From a virus: a stretch of DNA of 24,573 nucleotides. The stretch spans positions 1 through 24,573 of the IMG/VR virus record IMGVR_UViG_3300012411_000621; one strand, written 5' to 3'. The notes beneath the pieces are model-generated. The model saw nothing but the letters and a program-made list of their open reading frames with translations, was not told the origin of the DNA and searched no databases. Both the position numbers and the translations under genes were made by a program. Shown here in pieces: positions 1 through 8,501 of the stretch (positions within the stretch are counted from its first letter, which is position 1; every line of letters begins with the position of its first letter).

Positions 1-315
1 GGAATCAGTAGAAAATGGTTTGAAGGTTGTGTTTATGTAGGCATGTTAGGAAAGATTACTGGTACTCCTGATGCTACTACAGTAACATATCAACTTCAGG
101 AATCAGATGCTTTAGCAAGTGGGTATACAGACATTACTGATTATTATTGTGTAGTTACTACGACTGGTACTAGAAAAGAAGTAAATCTTCCTATGCAGAA
201 TCTTAAAGAGTATATAAGGCCTTCAGCAGTAGTAGCTTTTAGTGGTGGAACTACTCCCTATGCTTCTATTTCTGGTTTGCTTATATATGGTGGTTCTAAA
301 GAATATCCTGTGTAA
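1..315 (+). CDS. Capsid-region structural protein, 3' part (partial)
   Basis: The frame is open from base 1 and reads GISRKWFEGCVYVGMLGK before running on to a TAA at 313-315. The ATG at 43 is therefore internal and the true start lies before the window. The visible 104 residues look like a small beta-rich virion protein. The pattern of an N-terminal KWFEG, then G-T-x-D-A-T-T and Q-L-Q-E-S-D, an Y-I-R-P segment and a closing LLIYGGSKEY is one I associate with small proteins coded near the major capsid gene of siphoviruses, possibly head decoration. That match is from memory of the pattern, not a search. Its place just before the head-tail connector genes fits a capsid-associated role. The call of structural protein is reasonably safe; decoration is a guess. 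Confidence 0.6.
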   Translation, partial: GISRKWFEGCVYVGMLGKITGTPDATTVTYQLQESDALASGYTDITDYYCVVTTTGTRKEVNLPMQNLKEYIRPSAVVAFSGGTTPYASISGLLIYGGSKEYPV

Positions 316-345
316 AATCAGGATAAACTTTAAGGGGGAAGTTAA

Positions 346-588
346 ATGCTTTTAAGAATTAGGAAAGGATATGTAATAGAGTATATAGGTTTTTCTTTTA
401 GGGCAGGAGATGAAGAGTCTTCTGCCTCTTATAAGAAATATAAAAATGTATTAGAAAAACTATATCCTCATCTTTATGAAGAAGTTTCTGTAGAAAAGGA
501 AGAAATAATGGAAGATTTTAAAATAGATAGGATGATAAAAGCCGAAACAAAAGTTATTAAAAAGAAAGAAGGAAAAAAGGATAAATAA
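346..588 (+). CDS. Small charged protein between capsid and connector genes
   Basis: This 80-aa ORF starts at ATG 346 behind a strong AAGGGGGA ribosome binding site about 7 bases upstream. It has a short beta-like N-terminus (LLRIRKGYVIEYIGFSFRAG), a Tyr-rich middle and a highly charged Lys/Glu C-terminus ending in a lysine-rich tail. No transmembrane segment or catalytic motif is visible. Its stop overlaps the start of the connector gene (TAATG), so the two are translationally coupled. Small proteins of unknown role are common at this place, between the capsid and the connector. It could help head completion, but I do not recognise a family. Confidence 0.55.
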   Translation: MLLRIRKGYVIEYIGFSFRAGDEESSASYKKYKNVLEKLYPHLYEEVSVEKEEIMEDFKIDRMIKAETKVIKKKEGKKDK

Positions 589-1154
589 TGCAGTTAATAA
601 CATTAGGTGCTTTAAAGAGTTATTTAGAACTTGTTAATACAGATCATGATACTCTTTTAACATCTATTATTGCATTTACATCTAAAAGATTTGAAACATA
701 TTGTAATAGAGAATTTAAGAAAGAATTAAGAAGTAAGTATTTTGATGTTGAGAATTGTATAGAAACAAAAAAGTATTTTTTACCTTGTTATCCTATAGAT
801 TCTACTACTTTTACTGCTACATATAACACCACTGTAATGACAAAAGATAGTGATTATTATATTTGGGAAGAATCAGGAATAGTAGAATTTTATTATACTC
901 TAACATACTCACATCCTAAACAATTGAAGATAGATTATTATGGAGGGTATCAGGAGTCAAATTCTATTATAGAAGTTCCAGATGATCTACAGTATGCTTG
1001 TATTTTACAGTGTGCTTTTATTTATAGAAGAAGAAAAGATATTGGATTACAATCTGTAAACTTACCAGATGGTTCTTTAAATGTGATGGCCCCAAATGAT
1101 TTATTACCAGATGTAAAACAAATATTAAATACATACAAAAATTATATTTTCTAA
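588..1154 (+). CDS. Head-tail connector (gp6/gp15-like adaptor)
   Basis: The 188-aa product begins LITLGALKSYLELVNTDHD, followed by TLLTSIIAFTSKRFETYCNREF. That is the usual opening of the HK97 gp6 / SPP1 gp15 head-tail adaptor family: a short helix with the L-x-x-Y/F-L pattern, then an 'S-x-x-F-E-x-Y-C-x-R-x-F' helix. A beta-rich middle follows (residues about 50-120, rich in Tyr and Thr), then a C-terminal helical segment with YRRRKDIGL. Members form a ring under the portal and connect it to the neck. The gene overlaps its upstream neighbour by one base and its stop directly abuts the next ATG. Size and position, after the capsid region and before gp10- and terminator-like genes, both match the family. 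Confidence 0.75.
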   Translation: MQLITLGALKSYLELVNTDHDTLLTSIIAFTSKRFETYCNREFKKELRSKYFDVENCIETKKYFLPCYPIDSTTFTATYNTTVMTKDSDYYIWEESGIVEFYYTLTYSHPKQLKIDYYGGYQESNSIIEVPDDLQYACILQCAFIYRRRKDIGLQSVNLPDGSLNVMAPNDLLPDVKQILNTYKNYIF

Positions 1155-1793
1155 ATGGATATAACAATACAGGCATCATATGATTTAAAAATTGTAGAAA
1201 AATTTGAAAAAATGCAAGACTATCTTAGAAAGAGAATGTACACGAAAGGATGGTCTTTAGCTTTAAGATTTCAAAAAGAAATTAGACATAGATTAAGTAC
1301 AGGATATTATGGAATTAAAAAACAAACAGGAGCTTTAAGAGATTCAGTTAGTCCTGTTAGAAGATTTATTTCTGAAGATACTTTATCTATAGGAATAGAA
1401 TTTAGAGGGAATAAAAACACTCCTCATCTAAATACTCATGTAGGAAGTGGATTTCAATTTATAAGTCCTGCAAAAAGTAAATATTTATGGATTCCTTTAA
1501 GTTTTGGCCCTGCTTATAGAAAAAATATAAGACACAAATTACCTAGAGACTTTGGTTTAGAAGATCAAGGTGGAATACTTAGTATAGTTAGAGTACATGG
1601 AAAATTATTTGCAGTACAAAGAGCAAAAAAGGATCATAAAATTTTAAAATGGTATTATGTATTAAAAGATAATGTTGTAGTTTTAAGAAGAGTTGATCCA
1701 GATGAAATTGGTGATGAATTTATACCTATTATAGAAGTTGCTTATTTTGATGTTTTTGAACAAGCAGTTAAAAAATATATGGATGAAATGTAG
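1155..1793 (+). CDS. HK97 gp10-like neck / head closure protein
   Basis: The 212-aa ORF starts at ATG 1155, directly after the previous stop. It is basic in its N-terminal half (QDYLRKRMYTKGWSLALRFQKEIRHRL) and has a 'KQTGALRDSVSP' segment at about residues 56-67. That 'TGxLRdSi' motif is typical of the HK97 gp10 / virion morphogenesis family found between the connector and the tail terminator. The C-terminal half (KSKYLWIPLSFGPAYRKN onwards) is longer than in the small HK97 gp10, which is nearer 130-150 aa, so this is an extended variant. The likely role is head completion or head-tail joining. Position in the cluster supports this more than any catalytic residue. Confidence 0.6.
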   Translation: MDITIQASYDLKIVEKFEKMQDYLRKRMYTKGWSLALRFQKEIRHRLSTGYYGIKKQTGALRDSVSPVRRFISEDTLSIGIEFRGNKNTPHLNTHVGSGFQFISPAKSKYLWIPLSFGPAYRKNIRHKLPRDFGLEDQGGILSIVRVHGKLFAVQRAKKDHKILKWYYVLKDNVVVLRRVDPDEIGDEFIPIIEVAYFDVFEQAVKKYMDEM

Positions 1794-1795
1794 AT

Positions 1796-2212
1796 ATGGC
1801 AAGTTCTAGAAATAATATATTAACAAATTTACAATCTACCTTAGAAGGAATTTCTTCTATAAAGACAGTCATAATAAAAAAAAGTTCTATGACTGATTTA
1901 GATGTAATAAGTTTACCAGCAATATTTATTTATATTGGTCCTGAAGAAAAAGTTTTTGATCAACGAGCTATAATAGGATATGAAACATGGGATTGGAAAA
2001 TAACTCTTGCAGTATATGCAAGAGATACAGATATGGAGGAACTATTAAAGGATATTCATGATGTTTTGTTTGCGAGTAGAACATTAACCAATACTTGCAT
2101 AGACATAATAAGACAATCTGCTGATGAATTAATGGTAGACGTGGAAGATTCTTTAAAAATACTTATTTTAGATTATTCTGTTTTATATAGGCATACAATA
2201 GGAGTTTCTTAG
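1796..2212 (+). CDS. Tail terminator protein (gpU-like)
   Basis: The 138-aa product has the layout of lambda gpU-type tail terminators. There is an N-terminal helix (NNILTNLQSTLEGIS), a beta strand with LPAIFIYIGPEE, a central strand 'ETWDWKITLAVYARD' (residues about 63-77), a helix with EELLKDIHDVLF, and a final strand near 'LIILDYSVLYRH'. Terminators cap the finished tail tube and join it to the neck. The gene sits between the gp10-like and the tail tube genes, which is the standard place. Start ATG 1796 lies two bases after the previous stop, and its stop touches the next ATG. No exact family match was run, so the name rests on fold pattern and synteny. Confidence 0.65.
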   Translation: MASSRNNILTNLQSTLEGISSIKTVIIKKSSMTDLDVISLPAIFIYIGPEEKVFDQRAIIGYETWDWKITLAVYARDTDMEELLKDIHDVLFASRTLTNTCIDIIRQSADELMVDVEDSLKILILDYSVLYRHTIGVS

Positions 2213-2410
2213 ATGATAGTAAAAATGATAAATGGAAATGAAAAAGTAGAAATAAAAGGAATAGGAACTATTTATAAAGATATACCTTTTGAAGTTACTG
2301 ATGAAGTAGGAAAAACACTTATTTCTAAAATAAATTCTTTTGTAGAAATAGTTCCAATAAAAGAAACAAAGATAAAGAAAGAAATAAATTTAATAGGTAA
2401 GGAGGAATAA
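2213..2410 (+). CDS. Small phage protein between terminator and tube genes
   Basis: This 65-aa ORF begins at ATG 2213 immediately after the terminator stop. It reads as a small beta protein: MIVKMINGNEKVEIKG, then GIGTIYKDIPFEVTDEVGKTL, then a Lys-rich tail. The pattern 'v...G.g.i.kg..feV.devgk.L' recurs in short phage proteins at tail or capsid positions (DUF7302-like in my recollection), of unknown function. Its 3' end contains the AAGGAGG-type ribosome binding site (2399-2405) of the tail tube gene, so it may help couple or pace translation of that gene. It has no recognised catalytic or membrane features. Confidence 0.6.
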   Translation: MIVKMINGNEKVEIKGIGTIYKDIPFEVTDEVGKTLISKINSFVEIVPIKETKIKKEINLIGKEE

Positions 2411-2412
2411 AA

Positions 2413-3387
2413 GTGGCAGAACAAAGAGGATCAAAATCTAGAATTATATATGATACTGAGACAGTTTATAAAACTACTCCTTCACCAGCAGATGCTTGGA
2501 TTTTACCATTTGCTAGTGAAACATTAAAATTAAATAGGAATCTTGTGGAGTCCAAGGTTATTAGAAATACTAGGAATCCTTCAAAACCATCTAGAGGCAA
2601 TAGAGAAGTAGCAGGAGATATAACCACAGAACTTAATCCTATGATGGGAAGATTATTTTGGAATGTTCTTGGTACAGTATCAGTTACAGGTGTTTCAAGT
2701 CCTTATACTCATACTTTTAAAATCTCTGACCTACCTGCTGGTATGATTTTTGAAAAACAATTTACGGATTTAGATACTCCTAAATATTTTCAGTACAAGG
2801 GATGTAAACTTAATACACTAAAAGTTACTGTTAAGCCTGAAGGTATGGTAGATGTTGTATTTGGAGTAATGGGAGCAGTAGAGACAATAACAGCAACTTC
2901 TTTTGATGGTTCAGCAACAGATCAAGGACATAATCCTTTTGATGGTTATGAAGCAACTATCACAAAAGATAGTTCTCCATTAGCTACTGTAACAGAACTT
3001 GACTTTGAAATTAATAATAACCTTGATGGTAGTATGTATGTTCTTGATGGTACAGGGGAAAGACGTTCTCTTCCTGATGGACTAGTAAAAGTATCAGGTA
3101 ACTTAAAAGCATTATTTGAGAATGATGTTTTATATGCTGTAGCCTTGAATCATACAGAATGTAAATTAATTGTAACTTTTACTAAAGGTAGTGGAGTTGG
3201 AACTGCTGGAAATGAAAAACTAATTGTAACTATTCCAGAATTAATTTTTCAACCATCTGCTCCTACAATATCAGGTCCAACTGGATTACTTGTAGAACTT
3301 CCTTTTGTTGGGTATTACAATGATAGTACAGAAGCAACAGCATTAATGTTTGAATTAAAAAGTGCAACGGCAAATTTTGCAATTTAA
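2413..3387 (+). CDS. Major tail tube protein
   Basis: The 324-aa ORF starts at GTG 2413 behind an excellent AAGGAGGA site; no better ATG is nearby. The first residues (AEQRGSKSRIIYDTETVYKTTP) and the regular alternation of beta strands to the end match siphovirus tail tube proteins of the 'Phage_tube' type. These typically start by describing a peptide array frame and end with a strand such as FVGYYNDSTEATALMFELKSA. Central strands include DITTELNPMMGRLFW (about 77-91) and FQYKGCKLNTLKVTVKPEG (about 126-144). The protein polymerises as stacked hexamers around the tape measure protein. It is followed at once by a strong terminator, which fits the need for more tube protein than for downstream tail tip proteins. 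Confidence 0.8.
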   Translation: MAEQRGSKSRIIYDTETVYKTTPSPADAWILPFASETLKLNRNLVESKVIRNTRNPSKPSRGNREVAGDITTELNPMMGRLFWNVLGTVSVTGVSSPYTHTFKISDLPAGMIFEKQFTDLDTPKYFQYKGCKLNTLKVTVKPEGMVDVVFGVMGAVETITATSFDGSATDQGHNPFDGYEATITKDSSPLATVTELDFEINNNLDGSMYVLDGTGERRSLPDGLVKVSGNLKALFENDVLYAVALNHTECKLIVTFTKGSGVGTAGNEKLIVTIPELIFQPSAPTISGPTGLLVELPFVGYYNDSTEATALMFELKSATANFAI

Positions 3388-3413
3388 GTAAAGACTTTCA
3401 TAGTTTAAATGAT

Positions 3414-3442
3414 AAGGGCAACTGTCAATGGTTGCCCTTTTT
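3414..3442 (+). terminator. Intrinsic terminator after the tail tube gene
   Basis: A perfect 9-bp stem, AAGGGCAAC (3414-3422) and GTTGCCCTT (3431-3439), closes an 8-base loop and is followed by a short T run. It lies 26 bases after the tube stop and 38 bases before the tail chaperone start. With no obvious new promoter behind it, it may act as a partial terminator or attenuator, lowering expression of the downstream tail genes relative to the tube. Confidence 0.85.
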
Positions 3443-3479
3443 CAAAAAAATATCAAATTAACAGGGGGTTTCAATCTAT

Positions 3480-3845
3480 ATGTATACTTATGAAATAAAT
3501 GGAAAAAAATTTACACAGGAAAAATTACGTCTAGGTCAATTAAGACAACTATTAGATATTCTTAAGGATATTGTTTTACCTTCAGACTTTGATACTATTA
3601 GTTTGGTATCAGTATTAGGAGATAAAATCTCTGAGGCAATAGCTATAATTCTAATAGAAGAAGGTAAAACTTTAAAAGATAAAAATGTTATAGAGTTAGC
3701 AAATGAAATAGAATTTGAATTAGATTTGGACAAGACATTGGAGATAGTGAATGATTTTTTCGACTGCAACGACTTAACCTCTCTTTTCAACAAATTCACA
3801 GAAACAATAAACAAAGTAACAGAGAAGATGAGTCAGGAAAAATAG
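3480..3845 (+). CDS. Tail assembly chaperone, short form (gpG-like)
   Basis: The 121-aa ORF starts at ATG 3480 with an AGGGGG-type binding site about a dozen bases upstream. It opens MYTYEINGKKFTQEKLRLGQLRQLLDILKD, a pattern typical of tail assembly chaperones: an N-terminal beta segment and then the L-R-L-G helix. It is acidic and helical to the end. In siphoviruses the G protein and its frameshifted G-T form coat and guide the tape measure protein while the tube assembles. The gene lies directly between the tube and tape measure genes, the universal position for this pair. From 3762 to the stop its codons switch to C-ending forms that are unusual for this genome; see the frameshift entries for why. 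Confidence 0.8.
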   Translation: MYTYEINGKKFTQEKLRLGQLRQLLDILKDIVLPSDFDTISLVSVLGDKISEAIAIILIEEGKTLKDKNVIELANEIEFELDLDKTLEIVNDFFDCNDLTSLFNKFTETINKVTEKMSQEK

Positions 3846-4135
3846 GATATATTGATAGTATAGTTTTATTAATATCAAAAGGTGATATAACTAAAAGAGA
3901 TGAGATTTTATGGAATTATAATTTAGATGAAGTAAAACCTTATTTAGATTATATAGAAAGAGATATTTTGTTCCGTGAAGCTGTTATATCATTCTTAGTT
4001 GATGAATCTAAACTAGAAAAGAATGTAGAAAAAGAATTCTGTAAAGCATGTAAAATTGCAAAGAAAAATATAGACTGCAATAGTTGTAAAATGGAGTTTG
4101 AAGTTAAGGAGCAAGGGGACTTTAAGGAGAAATAG
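3480..4135 (+). CDS. Tail assembly chaperone, -1 frameshift fusion (gpG-T-like)
   Basis: After the G stop (TAG 3843-3845) no start-led ORF exists, yet the -1 frame stays open without a break from 3755 to a TAG at 4133-4135. It encodes a compact, plausible domain: IGYIDSIVLLISKGDITKRD, then WNYNLDEVKPYLDYIERDI, then FREAVISFLVDESKL, and a cysteine-rich end. A ribosome slipping -1 would make a protein of about 218 residues beside the 121-residue G form. This matches the G/G-T arrangement known for lambda and most long-tailed phages. The T part carries a CxxC-x8-CxxC motif near its C-terminus, a likely metal-binding element. It ends 2 bases before the tape measure start. The fusion is well supported; the exact slip site is inferred. 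Confidence 0.8.
3755..3761 (+). promoter_or_regulatory. Candidate -1 ribosomal slippery heptamer T TTT TTC
   Basis: In the G frame the bases read T TTT TTC, a canonical X XXY YYZ slippery site where both tRNA(Phe) can re-pair after a -1 shift. The -1 frame has a TGA at 3752-3754 just before it and no further stop until 4133. A second, weaker option is G GAA AAA at 3836-3842, next to the G stop. The wobble-C evidence downstream of 3761 favours the first. Confidence 0.7.
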
Positions 4136-4137
4136 AA

Positions 4138-7100
4138 TTGTCAGATAGTAAGCAAGTTTTAATTGAATTTAAAACCAAATTTGATGAACTTAAGGATATA
4201 AGAAAATCTTTCCAAGGTATTATTGATAGTGTTAATACTATGGGAGAAGTAGGCCAAGATAGAGCCTCAAAATTAAGAGAGATTTATAAATCCTTATCTA
4301 CTGAATTAGATAATGTTAGAAGAACTTTATCTCGTTTTAGTGAAGGTACAGATTTATCTAAATTAGAAAGTCATTTTGCTAAGATTGAAGAAAGAGTAAG
4401 AAAATTAAAACATTTACTTAATAGTAGTGATACTCCTTCTACTGCTAGGTCTTCTGATTTTGCCCCCATAAAAGAAAAAGATATAGAAAAAGGGTTAACT
4501 AGATTTAATGATACTGCTCCTATTGATTATTCTGCTAGAGATGTAGAATTACTAAAACAACGAGCAGAAGAACAAAGAAAAAATAGACAGATAGGAAAAA
4601 CTTGGCAAAATAGAGATAAAGAAAATGAAGATTTAGTAAAACAAAGAGAAAAAGATTTAGAAACAATAAATAAAAAGGAAGAACAAAGTTTACAAGAGTC
4701 TATTAGAAAAAGTAAAACTAAAACAAGAGAAGAAGACACTATACAAAAAACTGTAACCTCTAATTTAACCAAAGAACTTGATGTAAGAAGAAAATTAGAG
4801 GAACAATTTGAGAATTATAGAACTACTCAAGCAAAAAATAAAAGTAAAATAAACACTCAAACTGAAAAAGAAATAGCAATTCATGAACAGGAACAACTAG
4901 GTATCCAAAGAGAATTATTAGCTGCAAGAATTGCAGCAGCAAAAAAAACTGCTAATAAAGAAGACACTAATACTCCTACTAATTTATCTGTATCAGATAA
5001 AATTGATACTAAAATTGGTAATATAAAAAATAGTGTAAAAGAAGCATCAGAAGCAATAACAATTTTAAAATCTCGTCTTAAGGATATGAATGTTGATCCT
5101 TCTGTATCTACTGGAGTTATTCAACAAACACAAAATATGCTTAAGGGGTATGAAAATTTTGTTAAAGGTGTTGAAGATGGTAATAAAAGAATACAAACAG
5201 GATTAAGAGCCTTACCAAAATCTTTTGAAGATGTAAAAAATAATATGGTTCGGCTTTTTGCTTTTCAGGCTGAATGGTATGCTACTAGAGCTTTATTATT
5301 AAAACCTATTGCTGGATTTGCAGCTTCTATAAAAGAAGGTATACAATTTAGTACTCTTATAGATGAATGGACAGCTAAATTTTTAAGATGGGATGCTACA
5401 AGTGGAAAAATAACTAATGAAGCAAGAGAAAATGCAAAAGGAATGGTACAGGAAATAAGAAAAACAGCATTAGAGTATCCAGTACCTTTTGAAAAATTAG
5501 CAGCATCAGTAGAGGCTTTTAGAGGAGCTGGTTTAGACCCAACTTTAGTAAAACAATTAATACCTTATATTGCACAATTAAAAACTGGTTTTAAAGAAAT
5601 AAATATAGATCAATTTGCCATAGCTGTAGTTGGAGCTTTTAATACATTTAAAGATAAATTAATTGAAGGTGGTTCAGATGTAGAAAAGTTTAAGAAAATA
5701 TTTGATTTACTTATGAAGGCTCAGGAAATGGGTATTATTAGACCTGAAAACTTTCAAACAGTATTACAATATTTTGGACAAATAGCTGATATTGCTGGAT
5801 TTTCTATGCAAGAAATGTTAGCAATGGCTAACGTAGCTACAGATGTAGGTTCTAGAACAGGTATAGCTATGAGAGGTTTAAGACAACTTCTTATATCTTT
5901 TACAAAAGATAGTACTTTACAAACCTTAGAAAAACAAGGAATAAAAATAAATGCAGATATTTCTCCTGCTCAACAATTTTTAAATGTTTTAAAACAGATA
6001 AAAGAAAAGTTAGGTGGAGATGAAAAAGGTATTGCTGTAAAATCTTTAAATTTCCTACAAAAGATTGCTCCTGCAAATGCTGAAGGTACATTATTAGCCA
6101 TTATACAGAATTTAGAAAAATATGAAAAACAAATAGTAGCTATAGGTGATGCTTCAGGAGGTACTAAAGCTGCATCTGATTCTATGTTGGATGCAATTAT
6201 AAGTAAATGGGATATATTTAAAAATGTTATGAAAGAAGTATCTAAATCTTCTATAGATTCTGAAGGTTTAGCCTCAGTAGTAAGAGTAATTTTAGATATG
6301 GCTTCTGGATTACTTTATGCCTTAAATCCTACTTTAGCTACCGCAAATGCTTTAGACAAAATGGGAGAAGGTGGTAAATTTGTTTATGATACCATAAGAA
6401 ATTTAAAAGAAATGTTTTCTGTAATTTTGACAGTATTATCTCCTTTTTTAATCACTTTAAAATATATTGTGGAGGTATTAGGAGGATTAGGTACAGTAGT
6501 TAGATCAGTAATTGAAGGATGGTTGATATATAAAGGAGTTTTTCTTGTTATCCATACATTAATGCTAACATTTGGTCCTATTTTGGTCACTATTATAGAT
6601 TTATTGGCAAAATTAAAACTTGCATTAACTACAATGAGTTTAAGTGCTTTTATAAACCCTTGGACTGCTTTAGCAGCAGCTATAGGAATAGGAGTTGTGG
6701 CTTTATTAGAGTTTACAAATAGTGCAAGACAAACACAAGAGTCAATTAAAGCACTAACAAATGATATAGAAAAAATGACCAAAGCAGAATTAGATTCTGC
6801 TATAATACAGAGAGAGAATTTAATAGGAGAGTTAGGAACTAAAGCTGGAAGTGGTAATATATCAAATTATGATGCAGCAAAACTAAGATCACAACAAAAA
6901 AAAGCAGAAGAAGAATTAAAAGTATTACAAAATTATAAAGATAATGTTTTAAATGGAAATACACCATATACAAAAGAATTTGAAGGAACTAAACCAAGTA
7001 ATAATTCACTATCAACTGTAAATACCTCTAAACCTAATACTGGAAGAGGTATTGAAATGGCAGCAACAAAAAAGACATATGCTGCTATTTTAAATGAAGT

Positions 7101-8487
7101 AGAACAGTATTATAAAAATGAAACAGATATAGTAGATGAAAATAGAAAGAAAAATGAAGAAAGTGAAATAGAAACATTCACAATAAAAAAACAATTATTA
7201 AAAGATCATGCAGAAATGACAATCTTCTATTTAAATGAGGAAGAAACTGCTTTAAAAAAACTATATAAAGAACAAGTATCCTCTGGAATGATTAAACCAG
7301 AGGCTATGAAAGCAACGCAAGAACAATTAAAAGCAGAATTAGATAGAATAGAATCCTTAAAAGAAAAAGCTAAAACTACTAGTATGATAGGAATAAGAAC
7401 ACAAGAAACAGAAGAATATAATTTTAGAAAAAGAATTGGTTTAGAACAAGTTAAATTTGTTGAAGATATGGTCAACACTATGACCAAAAATGAAGTTTCT
7501 ACACAAAATGAAAAAACAAGAATTCTAAATGAAAAAATAAAATGGTTATATGATAATTACAAAGTAACTGCCAAGGATTATTTTGATTCTTTAAAAACAC
7601 AGTATGATGAAGAGTATCAAGGAGAATTAAAAATAATTAATGATGAAGAGACTGGATGGCAGAATACCTATAAAAAAAGACTCGAAAATGTTAAGAAAGG
7701 TTTAGAAGATGAATTAAAACTTTTTGAAGAAAATGAGAAGAAAAAAGAAGAAATCAAAAATAAAAGAAGTATCGTTGATTTAAAAAATGAACAAAATCAA
7801 CAAAAACTTATATTAGAAAGAATTGATAGTCCTAGAGATAAAGACTCTTTATCAGGTATATATGACTTAGCAATAAAAGATCAGTACAAACAATTCAAAG
7901 ATTTAAATGAAAATATATATACTTTATTTAAAAGTACTTGGCAAAATGTAGCCAATTCTTTTGAATCAATTTTTAATGACATGGTTGATGGGACTTTAAA
8001 ATCTTTTCAAGAATATATAACAAATTTTCTTAAGTCTATCGTTAAAGAAATTAATAAAGTTGTGGCATCAGAAATAACCAAAGGATTGATGGGAAATTCT
8101 TCTTCTGGTAATGGAATTCTAGGATGGTTTTCTAATTTTATGAAGTCAGATACTACATCTGACGCTACTAAAATGCATCAAGGTGGGATTATTCCTGTAT
8201 TTCATAGTGGTGGAGGACTTAGAGCAGATGAAAGATTAATTAAAGCCCAAACAGGAGAAGGCGTTTTATCTAGAGATGGAATGTCTGCATTAGGTAAATT
8301 AAATAATGGTGGAGGTTTAGGTAGTGATGTTACAGTTAATGTAAATAACACTAGTAAAACTCCTATGGAAGCAAAAACTAATAATGTAAAATTTGATGGG
8401 AAAAAAGTTATAGTAGATGTAATTTTATCAGAAATTTCTAGTAATTATGGTCCCTTACGACATGCAGTTAAATCAGTAAGAGGATAA
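4138..8487 (+). CDS. Tail tape measure protein
   Basis: At 1449 aa this follows the chaperone pair, as tape measure genes do. It starts at TTG 4138 behind AAGGAGAAA. Residues 1-350 are almost all charged coiled coil. Residues about 420-640 (RENAKGMVQEIRKTALEY, then FEKLAASVEAFRGAGLD, later DVGSRTGIAMRGLRQLL) match the conserved core of phage tail tape measure proteins of the TP901/PhageMin_Tail type. Residues about 758-860 hold several hydrophobic segments that could insert into or cross a membrane during DNA entry. More coiled coil follows. The C-terminus (from about 1345) has MHQGGIIPVFHSGGG and GVLSRDGMSALGKL, the lambda gpH-like ending. By the usual rule of about 0.15 nm per residue, the tail would be roughly 0.2 micrometres long. 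Confidence 0.92.
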   Translation: MSDSKQVLIEFKTKFDELKDIRKSFQGIIDSVNTMGEVGQDRASKLREIYKSLSTELDNVRRTLSRFSEGTDLSKLESHFAKIEERVRKLKHLLNSSDTPSTARSSDFAPIKEKDIEKGLTRFNDTAPIDYSARDVELLKQRAEEQRKNRQIGKTWQNRDKENEDLVKQREKDLETINKKEEQSLQESIRKSKTKTREEDTIQKTVTSNLTKELDVRRKLEEQFENYRTTQAKNKSKINTQTEKEIAIHEQEQLGIQRELLAARIAAAKKTANKEDTNTPTNLSVSDKIDTKIGNIKNSVKEASEAITILKSRLKDMNVDPSVSTGVIQQTQNMLKGYENFVKGVEDGNKRIQTGLRALPKSFEDVKNNMVRLFAFQAEWYATRALLLKPIAGFAASIKEGIQFSTLIDEWTAKFLRWDATSGKITNEARENAKGMVQEIRKTALEYPVPFEKLAASVEAFRGAGLDPTLVKQLIPYIAQLKTGFKEINIDQFAIAVVGAFNTFKDKLIEGGSDVEKFKKIFDLLMKAQEMGIIRPENFQTVLQYFGQIADIAGFSMQEMLAMANVATDVGSRTGIAMRGLRQLLISFTKDSTLQTLEKQGIKINADISPAQQFLNVLKQIKEKLGGDEKGIAVKSLNFLQKIAPANAEGTLLAIIQNLEKYEKQIVAIGDASGGTKAASDSMLDAIISKWDIFKNVMKEVSKSSIDSEGLASVVRVILDMASGLLYALNPTLATANALDKMGEGGKFVYDTIRNLKEMFSVILTVLSPFLITLKYIVEVLGGLGTVVRSVIEGWLIYKGVFLVIHTLMLTFGPILVTIIDLLAKLKLALTTMSLSAFINPWTALAAAIGIGVVALLEFTNSARQTQESIKALTNDIEKMTKAELDSAIIQRENLIGELGTKAGSGNISNYDAAKLRSQQKKAEEELKVLQNYKDNVLNGNTPYTKEFEGTKPSNNSLSTVNTSKPNTGRGIEMAATKKTYAAILNEVEQYYKNETDIVDENRKKNEESEIETFTIKKQLLKDHAEMTIFYLNEEETALKKLYKEQVSSGMIKPEAMKATQEQLKAELDRIESLKEKAKTTSMIGIRTQETEEYNFRKRIGLEQVKFVEDMVNTMTKNEVSTQNEKTRILNEKIKWLYDNYKVTAKDYFDSLKTQYDEEYQGELKIINDEETGWQNTYKKRLENVKKGLEDELKLFEENEKKKEEIKNKRSIVDLKNEQNQQKLILERIDSPRDKDSLSGIYDLAIKDQYKQFKDLNENIYTLFKSTWQNVANSFESIFNDMVDGTLKSFQEYITNFLKSIVKEINKVVASEITKGLMGNSSSGNGILGWFSNFMKSDTTSDATKMHQGGIIPVFHSGGGLRADERLIKAQTGEGVLSRDGMSALGKLNNGGGLGSDVTVNVNNTSKTPMEAKTNNVKFDGKKVIVDVILSEISSNYGPLRHAVKSVRG

Positions 8488-8501
8488 AGGAGAATAATAT
8501 T

